A stretch of DNA of 5,635 nt from Nanobdellota archaeon (GTDB taxonomy: Archaea; Nanobdellota; Nanobdellia; SCGC-AAA011-G17; VGLX01): assembly GCA_018894775.1 (NCBI GenBank), contig JAHIPG010000274.1:1-5635 (forward strand), given 5' to 3'. Under the pieces are notes generated by a model. That model did not search any database, was not told where the DNA came from, and saw only the letters and a list, made by a program, of their open reading frames with translations. The position numbers and the translations under genes were made by a program. This document shows positions 1-5,574 of the stretch, piece by piece. Positions within the stretch are counted from its first letter, which is position 1, and each line of letters opens with the position of its first letter.

Positions 1-554
1 AATGGCAGTTTGGTTATAGGATCTATAGTTTGAAGTATGAAACTTAGCAATATCAGGCTAAGGACATCAGCTATCAAAACTGCAGATAATATCATTTGGC
101 CTACAGCTTTGTGGAATATGCCTGCCAGCTTCAATGATGGTATCACTATTGCCATAGATGATGAGACAAAAATTACTCCTATCAAAAAGCTTGTCAGCCA
201 TGAATAGCCAAACAGTCTCGTTATTGATACACCTACAATAAAAGGTATTATGGTATTGAATCCTACAAGTACGAAAAGTTTGTTCCTTATTTGTTTTAGT
301 TTACTAAGGTCTGTTTCTAGTCCTGCCATAAGCATAAGGAAGGTCATACCTAAGAATCCAAAGAATTCTATGACTTCATTTGATTGTATATAATCTATGC
401 CGTTAGGTCCTAGGATTGCACCAAGAAGTATTAATGTTGTAATAAAAGGTATTTTCAGTTTCCTTATCAATTCAGGTATGATTAGCCCGAATGATAGTAT
501 TGCAAGTAAAACAAGTAGTGTACCTTCTGGTCCTGACATAAGTGAGAATGACAT
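1..554 (-). CDS. CPA2/Kef-type cation:proton antiporter, N-terminal part (C-terminus beyond window)
   Basis: Reading the minus strand from the ATG at 554-552 gives 184 uninterrupted codons to the window edge. The protein is a polytopic membrane protein of the Na+/H+ exchanger fold (CPA2, Kef/NapA-like), which exchanges Na+ or K+ for protons across the cytoplasmic membrane. Hydrophobic segments lie at about residues 12-30, 37-54, 62-80, 93-111, 119-141 and 152-176. Family signatures visible are GAILGPNGI (45-53), FLMLMAGLETDL (72-83, the characteristic LxGLE motif), and VSSSMAIVIPSL (130-141, the unwound-helix region). LIADVLSLILL (160-170) follows, and its D163 occupies the conserved ion-binding aspartate position. 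The residue before it is Ala, where electrogenic relatives have Asp and electroneutral ones Asn. About half of a typical 380-400-residue membrane domain is present; any RCK/TrkA regulatory domain would be outside the window. It diverges from the gene at 620. M6 is an alternative start. The superfamily is secure; ion and stoichiometry are not. Confidence 0.9.
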   Translation of the reverse strand, partial: MSFSLMSGPEGTLLVLLAILSFGLIIPELIRKLKIPFITTLILLGAILGPNGIDYIQSNEVIEFFGFLGMTFLMLMAGLETDLSKLKQIRNKLFVLVGFNTIIPFIVGVSITRLFGYSWLTSFLIGVIFVSSSMAIVIPSLKLAGIFHKAVGQMILSAVLIADVLSLILLSFILQTIDPITKLP

Positions 555-584
555 CTTTTTATTTAAATAGTTTTCTTTAGAGCG

Positions 585-596
585 ATAAATTTATAA
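585..596. promoter_or_regulatory. Shared TATA element between divergent genes
   Basis: The 65-bp spacer between the antiporter and the gene at 620 contains ATAAATTTATAA, whose first ten bases are a perfect palindrome, so it can be read as an archaeal TATA box on either strand. On the plus strand its TTTATAA half is centred about 27 bp before the ATG at 620, which predicts a leaderless transcript. On the minus strand it lies 31-42 bp before the ATG at 554, predicting a leader of about ten bases. A second AT run, ATTTAAATA (561-569), is too close to the antiporter start to act as its TATA box. The placement is seen; promoter function is inferred. Confidence 0.55.
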
Positions 597-619
597 TCTG
601 GCTAAAGATACTTTTTATT

Positions 620-1165
620 ATGGGATGGAAGACGATTGAAAGGCCAGGTTATTTTGGTAAGAAAAGAGAGGAGTTAGCTGAGAAGTGGAATGAGGAGTAT
701 GGTAAGGGTAACTGGAGACTCGCTTATGAATGGGGCAAGTTAGTTATTCCTCGTGAGGAAGCTTTACAAATTTATGAAGATGGTTATTATGAATGGTTTA
801 AGAAGTATCCTGCTAAGCTTGAATGGCTTATAAGTAAGGCTTGTGATGTTTATGATACTGCACCTTCTAATGTTCATTCTGGTTTTGATTATAGTAAACA
901 AGAAACTCCTAATACGCACTTGCAGGATATTGCTATAAGAAGGTCTATTATGAGATTAGGTAGAGGGTTTGATGGCTATAAGTTGATTGAGATAAGGGGC
1001 AAAGATAGTGAAGGTGCTGATTATAGTCCAAGTATTGTTCCTTTCCATTTGAGGAGTATGATTTATCACGGTAAGATTATGGATTATGGTGGAAAAGGTC
1101 ATTGGTGGGATCCTTACACTATAGAAGATTTCTATCAGAAGAATAAATTATTGCAGATTAAGTAG
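620..1165 (+). CDS. Conserved hypothetical protein, 181 aa, soluble
   Basis: This is a soluble protein rich in Trp and Tyr, with no signal peptide or membrane segment. The sequence begins MGWKTIERPGYFG, has an amphipathic stretch around EEALQIYEDGYYEWF (46-60), a central segment with DVYDTAPSNVHSG (76-88) and THLQDIAIRR (99-108), and IEIRGKDSEG (123-132). It ends with SIVPFHLRSMI (138-148) and FYQKNKLLQIK (171-181). The dense acidic, aromatic and His/Arg residues look like a conserved single domain, and I have the impression of similar uncharacterised proteins in both bacteria and DPANN archaea, but I cannot name a Pfam family or an activity. The start is supported by the TATA element about 27 bp upstream, implying leaderless translation; there is no Shine-Dalgarno. 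The stop codon TAG abuts, without a single base between, the stop codon of the convergent gene ending at 1166. Function is unknown. Confidence 0.88.
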   Translation: MGWKTIERPGYFGKKREELAEKWNEEYGKGNWRLAYEWGKLVIPREEALQIYEDGYYEWFKKYPAKLEWLISKACDVYDTAPSNVHSGFDYSKQETPNTHLQDIAIRRSIMRLGRGFDGYKLIEIRGKDSEGADYSPSIVPFHLRSMIYHGKIMDYGGKGHWWDPYTIEDFYQKNKLLQIK

Positions 1166-2020
1166 TTAATGGTCATGATCACAAGAGTCATGCTCATGTT
1201 CTTGTTCTCCACAGCTAGTTGAACAGCTATAGATGTTAAATACTGGATTTATTGAATATCCTGCTTCTTCAAATAAGTGTTCTGCATGATCCTGGACTAT
1301 TTGTCCATAGTCTGGTTTTGCTCTTGCTATCTTTGATTGTATTAAGTACAATGAGTTTTTATCCTTGTCATAATCATTGTGATATGTTCTTGGTAATCCT
1401 TTTTCTTTGATTATCATGTTTGAATTTTGTCCTTTTATCTCTAGTTTGTTTTTATTTAGTTTATGTTCTAGATTTCCTTCTGCTTTGATGTTTTTTATTG
1501 CGTCTTTTTCTGATACCCATCTAACAACCTCTTTTTTCTTAGTGTATGTGAATGAGCTCATCAATGTTAGTCCTATTCCAAATGCTGGTATAAGTGCTGC
1601 ACCTCTCACGAGTATGTTGCTTAGTGCTAAAGGATTGTTTACTGTTGCTACGAATTTTCCGGCTGAGTATTCTGCTAGTGTTGCTCCTATAATACATCCG
1701 CTTTCTGTGCTTCCTGCGTATGCTGCTGCATCTAATAATGAGGGAACTCCTTCATTGTGTGCTTTTGCATGTTGATAGACGTGATATAATGCATATCCTC
1801 CGCCTAGTGCTACCCCTCCAAGAATTCCTATTTCGTTCATAAATGGTAAACCAATCCCATATGCTAGTATTTCTGTTCCCCATTCTCCGAATTCACATGC
1901 TAGAATACAGGCTGCTTCTAATTTAACATTAGTCTTCATCTCTTTCCAGAGTGCTTTAGCTTTATCTCCGAACTGGATATCTTCGTTCAATACATCCTCA
2001 ATGGTTTTGTGACTATGCAT
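1166..2020 (-). CDS. Multi-pass membrane protein with Cys/His-rich C-terminal tail, unknown function
   Basis: I do not recognise this 284-aa protein. Residues 1-33 are charged and begin MHSHK. Residues about 34-158 are hydrophobic and rich in Gly and Ala, with three or four likely membrane segments near 36-58, 63-82, 97-118 and 133-156. Residues 159-265 are a hydrophilic, Lys-rich domain without Cys. The last 19 residues carry C266, C270, H275, H277, C280, H282 and H284 interspersed with Asp and Glu, like tails that bind Zn, Ni or Cu in metal-handling proteins. Two further Cys-containing turns lie in the membrane part (C38, C42, C109). An AGGA at 2027-2030 sits six bases before the ATG, a plausible ribosome binding site. 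The gene follows the HExxH membrane protein by 34 bp on the same strand, so co-transcription is likely, though a weak AT run (TTCTTAAAAAG on the minus strand, about 2040-2050) could be its own TATA box. Metal binding is inference from composition. Confidence 0.88.
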   Translation of the reverse strand: MHSHKTIEDVLNEDIQFGDKAKALWKEMKTNVKLEAACILACEFGEWGTEILAYGIGLPFMNEIGILGGVALGGGYALYHVYQHAKAHNEGVPSLLDAAAYAGSTESGCIIGATLAEYSAGKFVATVNNPLALSNILVRGAALIPAFGIGLTLMSSFTYTKKKEVVRWVSEKDAIKNIKAEGNLEHKLNKNKLEIKGQNSNMIIKEKGLPRTYHNDYDKDKNSLYLIQSKIARAKPDYGQIVQDHAEHLFEEAGYSINPVFNIYSCSTSCGEQEHEHDSCDHDH

Positions 2021-2054
2021 GATATATCCTTTATCACACTCTTTTTAAGAATTT

Positions 2055-2549
2055 CTATTGATATACGTAAGATATTTTCTTTACGATTCTTCTCTTATGT
2101 CCAAATATTTTATAGACCAGGAACAGTACCGGTATTATACCTATTACATATCCTAGGAATGCAACTACAAACATGTTTACCCCTATACCCATATGGGCCA
2201 TCATTTCTCCTACTCCATATATTCCCTGTTGTATGGCTATTATGAGTAAGGCACATCGTTCCTGCATTTCTTCTATGATTAATAGTAATATTGAATACAC
2301 TATCATTACTCCCCAGCCACCTGCTAAGGCTATTAGTGCTGCCCCATGCTCTACCGGTGGCATACTTATAGGAGTCATAAGATTCCATTCTGTAATGGCT
2401 CCATCTCCTCCAAGCATTTTTAGTGTTAATAGGTGTGAATATTCGTGTATAGCGTATGCTAGAAGTATGAATAGTAACCAGCTTATTGTGAATTCTATTG
2501 CAAAGTTTATTGCTGAGTTTTTAGGCCTGATGCCTCTCCTTAATTTCAT
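2055..2549 (-). CDS. Small HExxH membrane protein, site-2-protease/M50-like
   Basis: A 164-aa polytopic membrane protein with segments at about 16-37, 69-92, 99-118 and 124-147. HEYSH (35-39) lies at the end of the first membrane helix, giving two histidine zinc ligands and the catalytic Glu of the zincin motif; its position inside a helix and the following LLTLKMLGGDGAI match the start of M50/site-2-protease cores. ALAGGWG (74-80) resembles the small-residue second helix of that fold. The usual third-ligand motif (NxxPxxxLDG) is absent; E114 or H119 in YGVGEMMAHMG (111-121), or H68, are candidate substitutes. There is no PDZ domain and the protein is short for a site-2 protease. It would cleave or bind membrane-spanning substrates, if active. 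A clear TATA box at 2579-2586 puts transcription start near 2557, leaving about eight leader bases. The downstream membrane protein follows after 34 bp. HExxH membrane protein is firm; protease activity is inferred. Confidence 0.85.
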   Translation of the reverse strand: MKLRRGIRPKNSAINFAIEFTISWLLFILLAYAIHEYSHLLTLKMLGGDGAITEWNLMTPISMPPVEHGAALIALAGGWGVMIVYSILLLIIEEMQERCALLIIAIQQGIYGVGEMMAHMGIGVNMFVVAFLGYVIGIIPVLFLVYKIFGHKRRIVKKISYVYQ

Positions 2550-2578
2550 TTTCCTTGTGCTATTTTACCCTTTTCTGG

Positions 2579-2586
2579 TATATAAA
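2579..2586 (-). promoter_or_regulatory. TATA box for the HExxH membrane protein gene
   Basis: On the minus strand the octamer reads TTTATATA, the archaeal TATA-box consensus. Its centre is about 33 bp before the ATG at 2549, which places transcription start around 2557 and leaves a very short leader. It is the best promoter element in the window and probably serves both this gene and the one ending at 1166. Confidence 0.7.
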
Positions 2587-2600
2587 TCTTTCTATTATTT

Positions 2601-2616
2601 ACTACTTTCTAGTAGT
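2601..2616. promoter_or_regulatory. Inverted repeat between divergent promoters, possible operator
   Basis: ACTACT and AGTAGT form perfect 6-bp arms around a 4-bp spacer (TTCT). The repeat sits between the minus-strand TATA box at 2579-2586 and the plus-strand TATA-like element at 2627-2633, about 14 and 10 bp from them. A dimeric regulator bound here could affect both genes. Short repeats of this size arise by chance in AT-rich DNA, so this is a candidate only. Confidence 0.35.
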
Positions 2617-2626
2617 CAATAAAACC

Positions 2627-2633
2627 ATATAAA
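2627..2633 (+). promoter_or_regulatory. TATA-like element for the gene at 2650
   Basis: ATATAAA is centred 20 bp before the ATG at 2650 and 29 bp before an in-frame ATG at 2659. Archaeal TATA boxes are usually centred 26-28 bp before transcription start, so the spacing fits a leaderless message starting at the second ATG better than the first. Confidence 0.5.
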
Positions 2634-2649
2634 CCTGTATAATCTATAT

Positions 2650-3456
2650 ATGACGTATATGTTTAAAAAGATAACCCTTTGGTGTGAATTTCCGGATACG
2701 GTATATTGGAAAAAAGCAATAAAACTGATAGATTTTAAGGTAAAAATCTACATTGCTGTAAAGAGCAAGAAAGAGTTCTTAGAATACAAGAAAAAGATAA
2801 AGTCAAAATATATCACTCTTGCTGCATGGCCTATACTGCCAAAATCTCAAGGTTATTGGTTCTCAGGATTGACACCTAAAAAAGGTATAGATAAGCTCAA
2901 GCAATTCAAGGGTATGGATATAAAGATAGACTTAGAGCCTCCAATCCCTCCTTTTGATTATAATAATTTAAAGATAGTCTTATGGCTCATAGAGATGTTC
3001 TTCAGAAAGGCCAAGAATAAAGAATATCTTAGAGAAACCATATATTGGCTTGCTAAGAATGATACCAAGATACTTGTCAACGAGTTTCCTTTGCCAAAAT
3101 TCTACATGGAAAAATTAGGCATAACAATAGAGAAGAAGTATAATATGACTTTACAGATGATGATGTATACCTCACCGCCAGGCAGATTACTGCGTCCTTT
3201 GGTTAAATGGTATAATAAAAGAATCCTAAGAAAATCATTGAAGGATAACAAAAGTATGTTAGCATCTATTGGTCTTATAGGCCCAGGCATATTGAATACA
3301 GAAGGGTATTATAGGAATACTAATGATTTCTATGGGGATCTTGAGATGGTCCAGAGTGCTGGTTTAGAAAACGTTACAATTTATTCTATAGATTCTATAA
3401 TGCATAGAGAAAATCCTAAAGAATGGTTAGATACTTTAAAGAAGTTCACTTCTTGA
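2650..3456 (+). CDS. Conserved hypothetical protein, possible beta/alpha-barrel
   Basis: A 268-aa soluble protein without signal peptide or membrane segment. The pattern of hydrophobic strands ending in acidic or aromatic residues suggests a TIM-like barrel: ITLWCEFP (8-15), VKIYIAV (31-37), YITLAAWPIL (54-63), MDIKIDLEPP (89-98), TKILVNEFPL (139-148), LASIGLIGPGI (204-214) and VTIYSIDSI (242-250). E13, D94 and E96 at strand ends are candidate active-site acids, as in glycosidase-like or other hydrolase barrels, but I cannot assign a family. QGYWFSGLT (67-75) looks like a conserved loop. The true start may be M4 (2659), since MFKKITLW resembles a natural N-terminus and the TATA-like element at 2627-2633 is 29 bp before it. 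The gene diverges from the HExxH protein gene. Its end overlaps the end of the convergent Cys-rich surface protein gene by 11 bp. Coding is secure; fold and function are inferred. Confidence 0.87.
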   Translation: MTYMFKKITLWCEFPDTVYWKKAIKLIDFKVKIYIAVKSKKEFLEYKKKIKSKYITLAAWPILPKSQGYWFSGLTPKKGIDKLKQFKGMDIKIDLEPPIPPFDYNNLKIVLWLIEMFFRKAKNKEYLRETIYWLAKNDTKILVNEFPLPKFYMEKLGITIEKKYNMTLQMMMYTSPPGRLLRPLVKWYNKRILRKSLKDNKSMLASIGLIGPGILNTEGYYRNTNDFYGDLEMVQSAGLENVTIYSIDSIMHRENPKEWLDTLKKFTS

Positions 3457-4387
3457 GACCTTTGTTGAACTTTGCTTTCATTTTTTTCTCAAGAGGATCA
3501 TATTTTGCCCTATACTGGTAAGGCTTTTGTTGTTCGCTGAGCTTTTTAGGCTCTTGTTTTTTGAATGAGAATAAAGGTTTTTTTGGCTGCTGTCCTTTGT
3601 CTATTTTATCCTCTGCTTCCCCTATTTTCTTTACTCCTATTCCTATCTTGACTATGAAGTATGCTCCGATTATCAGGATGATGACTAAAGCTATCAGGAC
3701 ACCTGTAAGAATTGTTGGAGTATTACCAGATTCCATCACCACATTGCATAATCCATCATCACAGAGATATGATTCACATTCATAATCAGCAGAACAGCTT
3801 TCACTTACATCTTTTACTACTTCTACTGTTAGATCTGAACTGCAGTAGTAGATTGATCCGCCAAGTTCTTTTGCTTTTTGTGATCCTTCTTTAACACATG
3901 TGTTGCTAATCATACAACCATCACATAAACTTATTACTTTTCTTAGTGTCTTTTTTGGCTCCTCTTTTACTTCCTCTTCTTCTACTTCTTCCTCTTCCTC
4001 CTCTTCTTCAGGAGCAGTAAAAAGGGTGTACAAATCACCGCTGCATTTGCTCATATCTGTTACAGCCTCTTCAAATTCAAGAGAATTATTATATACGCAG
4101 GACATCTTCTTATTGTACCATGCCCTGTCAGGATGTTTTGTGAATTTTGAGCTTACTTCACATCCAGAAGTTGTCGGAGTTTTTATTTCATATTCATATG
4201 TTTTTTCGTCCCAAAATTTTAGTGTAAGTATTGATGGAGTGCATTCGTCGAAATTTACTTTGAAACAGTCTAAATTACCACAATTTGCGATTACATCAGT
4301 TGCGCTTTCTATACTGACATCTTCTGTAGCTATAGCTAATGATAAGAATAACAGAAATACTATTACCACCTCTTTTACCAGTCTCAT
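3446..4387 (-). CDS. Secreted or surface Cys-rich single-pass membrane protein
   Basis: A 313-aa membrane-anchored protein. Residues 1-20 form a signal peptide (positive start, hydrophobic core VVIVFLLFLSLAIA, cleavage plausible after A20). The outer region has 14 cysteines: six in a first domain (C36, C41, C49, C76, C97, C115), four in a second (C155, C158, C164, C182) and four in CSADYECESYLCDDGLC (198-214), a spacing common in short disulfide modules of archaeal surface proteins. The even count and outside location suggest disulfides. An almost pure Glu linker (127-143) separates the first two parts. One membrane helix lies at about 225-247, followed by a Lys-rich cytoplasmic tail of about 65 residues. 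Orientation is outside N-terminus, inside C-terminus. Its ATG overlaps the stop codon of the glycosyltransferase gene as ATGA, so the two are translationally coupled. Family and partner are unknown; a receptor, adhesin or glycosylated surface protein is possible. Confidence 0.88.
   Translation of the reverse strand: MRLVKEVVIVFLLFLSLAIATEDVSIESATDVIANCGNLDCFKVNFDECTPSILTLKFWDEKTYEYEIKTPTTSGCEVSSKFTKHPDRAWYNKKMSCVYNNSLEFEEAVTDMSKCSGDLYTLFTAPEEEEEEEEVEEEEVKEEPKKTLRKVISLCDGCMISNTCVKEGSQKAKELGGSIYYCSSDLTVEVVKDVSESCSADYECESYLCDDGLCNVVMESGNTPTILTGVLIALVIILIIGAYFIVKIGIGVKKIGEAEDKIDKGQQPKKPLFSFKKQEPKKLSEQQKPYQYRAKYDPLEKKMKAKFNKGLKK
3959..4009 (-). repeat. Glu-codon low-complexity tract
   Basis: Seventeen codons, 14 of them GAA or GAG, encode the acidic linker (residues 127-143) of the Cys-rich surface protein. 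The coding strand is almost all purine. The tract probably varies in length between strains by replication slippage without breaking the frame, since changes in units of three keep the reading frame. Confidence 0.8.
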
Positions 4388-5460
4388 TTTTTTAACATGT
4401 TATATACAATATCTACTATTTGCTCAGAGCCGTTGAATTCTATTTTTGGTATCCTCTTTTTTAACGGGTCGAGATTCCTTAAAAAGGTTTTTATGTGTTT
4501 TCTGAGATCTTTAAGGTTGTATCTTACGTGTGATACACCTTCTAGCGTGTAAGCATTTAAGATTTGTTCTACATGGTCTGCTATCGGGAATATCATGGCA
4601 GGTTTTTTGAATGCTAATGTTTCAGATAATGTCAGATGCCCTCCGAGTGTTATTACTCCCTTGCTTACTTTCATATACTCCAATACGTTTTTCTTGAAAG
4701 GGTAATATTTTACGTTCTTTCTGTATTTTTTTTCTATCTGTGAGCCGAATATTATGAAATCTTCATTGAATAGATGTGCAAAATGCATTATCTTGTTTGC
4801 TAGTATGTTTCCGAATTTTGATCCTCCAAGCATCACCATTATTGGTTCTCTTTCTAGGCCCAAGCTTTCCATCAGTTCGTCCTTTGGCGGGAGTTCTGAA
4901 GGCTTTGTTCTTATGATTGGATTGACATAATGGTATTTTTTCTTGTATGTTTCTTTTTTTCTTCCTAATAGTTTTGGTATTATTACTGCGTTTGCGCTTT
5001 TGTATAATGTGTTGAAGTATTTTGCCTGTAAATTGGTTTTTGGGTTCTTATAAGGGCATATCTTATATGCCTGAGGATCATAGGCAAATACGAATACCCC
5101 TTTTTTCTTGAGTAATCTTGATAATATCATGCCTACTGGCTCAAAATCAGAGATTATTATGTCTGGGTTAAATTCTTTTACCTGTTTTTTCAGCTTTATC
5201 GCATCTGCTGTCCATTTGAATGGAAGAGGATAATTGCTTAATGCAAACTTCATTGCTGAGAATTTCATGGTTTGTTCTGTGAATTTGTAGCCTCTTATCT
5301 CTATTGTTGGGAATTTTGGCTTGAAATATTTGAGAGAATTGTCGTAGCCTGCCACCATTATCTTTGTATTCGGGTCTTTTTTGAGAAATGCTTCTATGTT
5401 GGCGTGCTCTCTAGTAGCATCGCCGTATCCTACACCTGTAACGGCAAACAATATCCTCAT
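4384..5460 (-). CDS. GT-B glycosyltransferase, MurG/UGT-like (archaeal GT28-related)
   Basis: A 358-aa cytoplasmic enzyme expected to transfer a sugar from a nucleotide-sugar donor, probably to a lipid or envelope acceptor at the inner face of the membrane. Two Rossmann-like halves are visible. The N-terminal acceptor half starts MRILFAVTGVGYGDATRE, the glycine-rich loop of this superfamily (9-17), and contains DIIISDFEPVG (100-110). The C-terminal donor half has IMVMLGGSKFG (207-217) and ITLGGHLTLSETLAFKKP (270-287), followed by MIFPIADHVEQILNAY (289-304), the typical nucleotide-sugar binding segment. Length is normal for MurG/MJ1255-like proteins. D14 stands where many relatives have the catalytic or structural His of GxGxGH. 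A TATA-like TATTTAAAA (plus strand, 5489-5497) lies about 33 bp before the start; there is no Shine-Dalgarno. The stop overlaps the start of the Cys-rich surface protein by four bases, so that protein or its glycan may be related to the enzyme's role (inference). Donor and acceptor are unknown. Confidence 0.9.
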   Translation of the reverse strand: MRILFAVTGVGYGDATREHANIEAFLKKDPNTKIMVAGYDNSLKYFKPKFPTIEIRGYKFTEQTMKFSAMKFALSNYPLPFKWTADAIKLKKQVKEFNPDIIISDFEPVGMILSRLLKKKGVFVFAYDPQAYKICPYKNPKTNLQAKYFNTLYKSANAVIIPKLLGRKKETYKKKYHYVNPIIRTKPSELPPKDELMESLGLEREPIMVMLGGSKFGNILANKIMHFAHLFNEDFIIFGSQIEKKYRKNVKYYPFKKNVLEYMKVSKGVITLGGHLTLSETLAFKKPAMIFPIADHVEQILNAYTLEGVSHVRYNLKDLRKHIKTFLRNLDPLKKRIPKIEFNGSEQIVDIVYNMLKK

Positions 5461-5488
5461 TTTACTATCTAGAATGGGGTTTGAGATT

Positions 5489-5497
5489 ATTTAAAAG
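5489..5497 (-). promoter_or_regulatory. TATA-like element for the glycosyltransferase operon
   Basis: The minus strand reads CTTTTAAATA, centred about 33 bp before the ATG at 5460, giving a predicted transcription start near 5467 and a leader of only a few bases. This would drive both the glycosyltransferase and the coupled surface-protein gene. Confidence 0.5.
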
Positions 5498-5527
5498 TTC
5501 TGTCTTACAATAAGTGTGTGTGCCCAA

Positions 5528-5541
5528 GTGACATATGTCAC
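5528..5541. promoter_or_regulatory. Perfect 14-bp palindrome GTGACATATGTCAC
   Basis: All seven base pairs on each side match. It lies 47-60 bp before the ATG at 5588, immediately upstream of the TTTAAAA at 5546-5552 that could be the TATA box of that gene. Its position suits an operator or activator site. Alternatively it is part of an insertion-sequence end, since the run TGTGTGTGCCCAAGTG precedes it. The palindrome itself is certain; its role is not. Confidence 0.6.
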
Positions 5542-5549
5542 CACCTTTA

Positions 5550-5574
5550 AAATCCAGTAATGTTTGCTGGATTT
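5550..5574 (+). repeat. Inverted repeat/hairpin ahead of the gene at 5588
   Basis: AAATCCAGTAA (5550-5560) and TTGCTGGATTT (5564-5574) pair over 11 positions with one G-U wobble around a three-base loop (TGT). The repeat ends exactly where the Shine-Dalgarno begins. If transcribed it would be a stable 5'-UTR hairpin next to the ribosome binding site. If transcription starts about 26 bp after the TTTAAAA at 5546, near 5575, it would not be transcribed and would instead be a DNA operator covering the promoter. Confidence 0.65.

Noticed and set aside
1407..1775. Plus-strand open frame of 122 codons
   Set aside because: It lies wholly antisense to the 284-aa membrane protein gene, its Phe/Ser/Leu-rich product is what the complement of Lys/Glu/Gly-rich coding gives, and no promoter or ribosome site precedes it.
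2110..2388. Minus-strand open frame of 92 codons within the HExxH gene
   Set aside because: It is an alternative frame with Asn/Ser/Arg/Gly-rich composition and no membrane pattern, inside a well-supported gene.
2173..2622. Plus-strand open frame of 149 codons
   Set aside because: It is antisense to the HExxH membrane protein gene and runs through that gene's consensus TATA box; the minus-strand reading has the coherent motif and membrane topology.
3480..3600. T-rich runs on the plus strand as possible archaeal terminators for the gene ending at 3456
   Set aside because: They are the complement of Lys codons in the cytoplasmic tail of the convergent gene, so coding explains them; they might still act as terminators but nothing separates the two explanations.
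3900..4436. Plus-strand open frame of 178 codons with a poly-Ser run
   Set aside because: The Ser run is the complement of the Glu codon tract in the real minus-strand gene, which has a signal peptide, paired cysteines and a membrane helix.
5272..5472. Plus-strand 66-codon open frame
   Set aside because: It is antisense to the N-terminal half of the glycosyltransferase, whose glycine-rich loop is clear.
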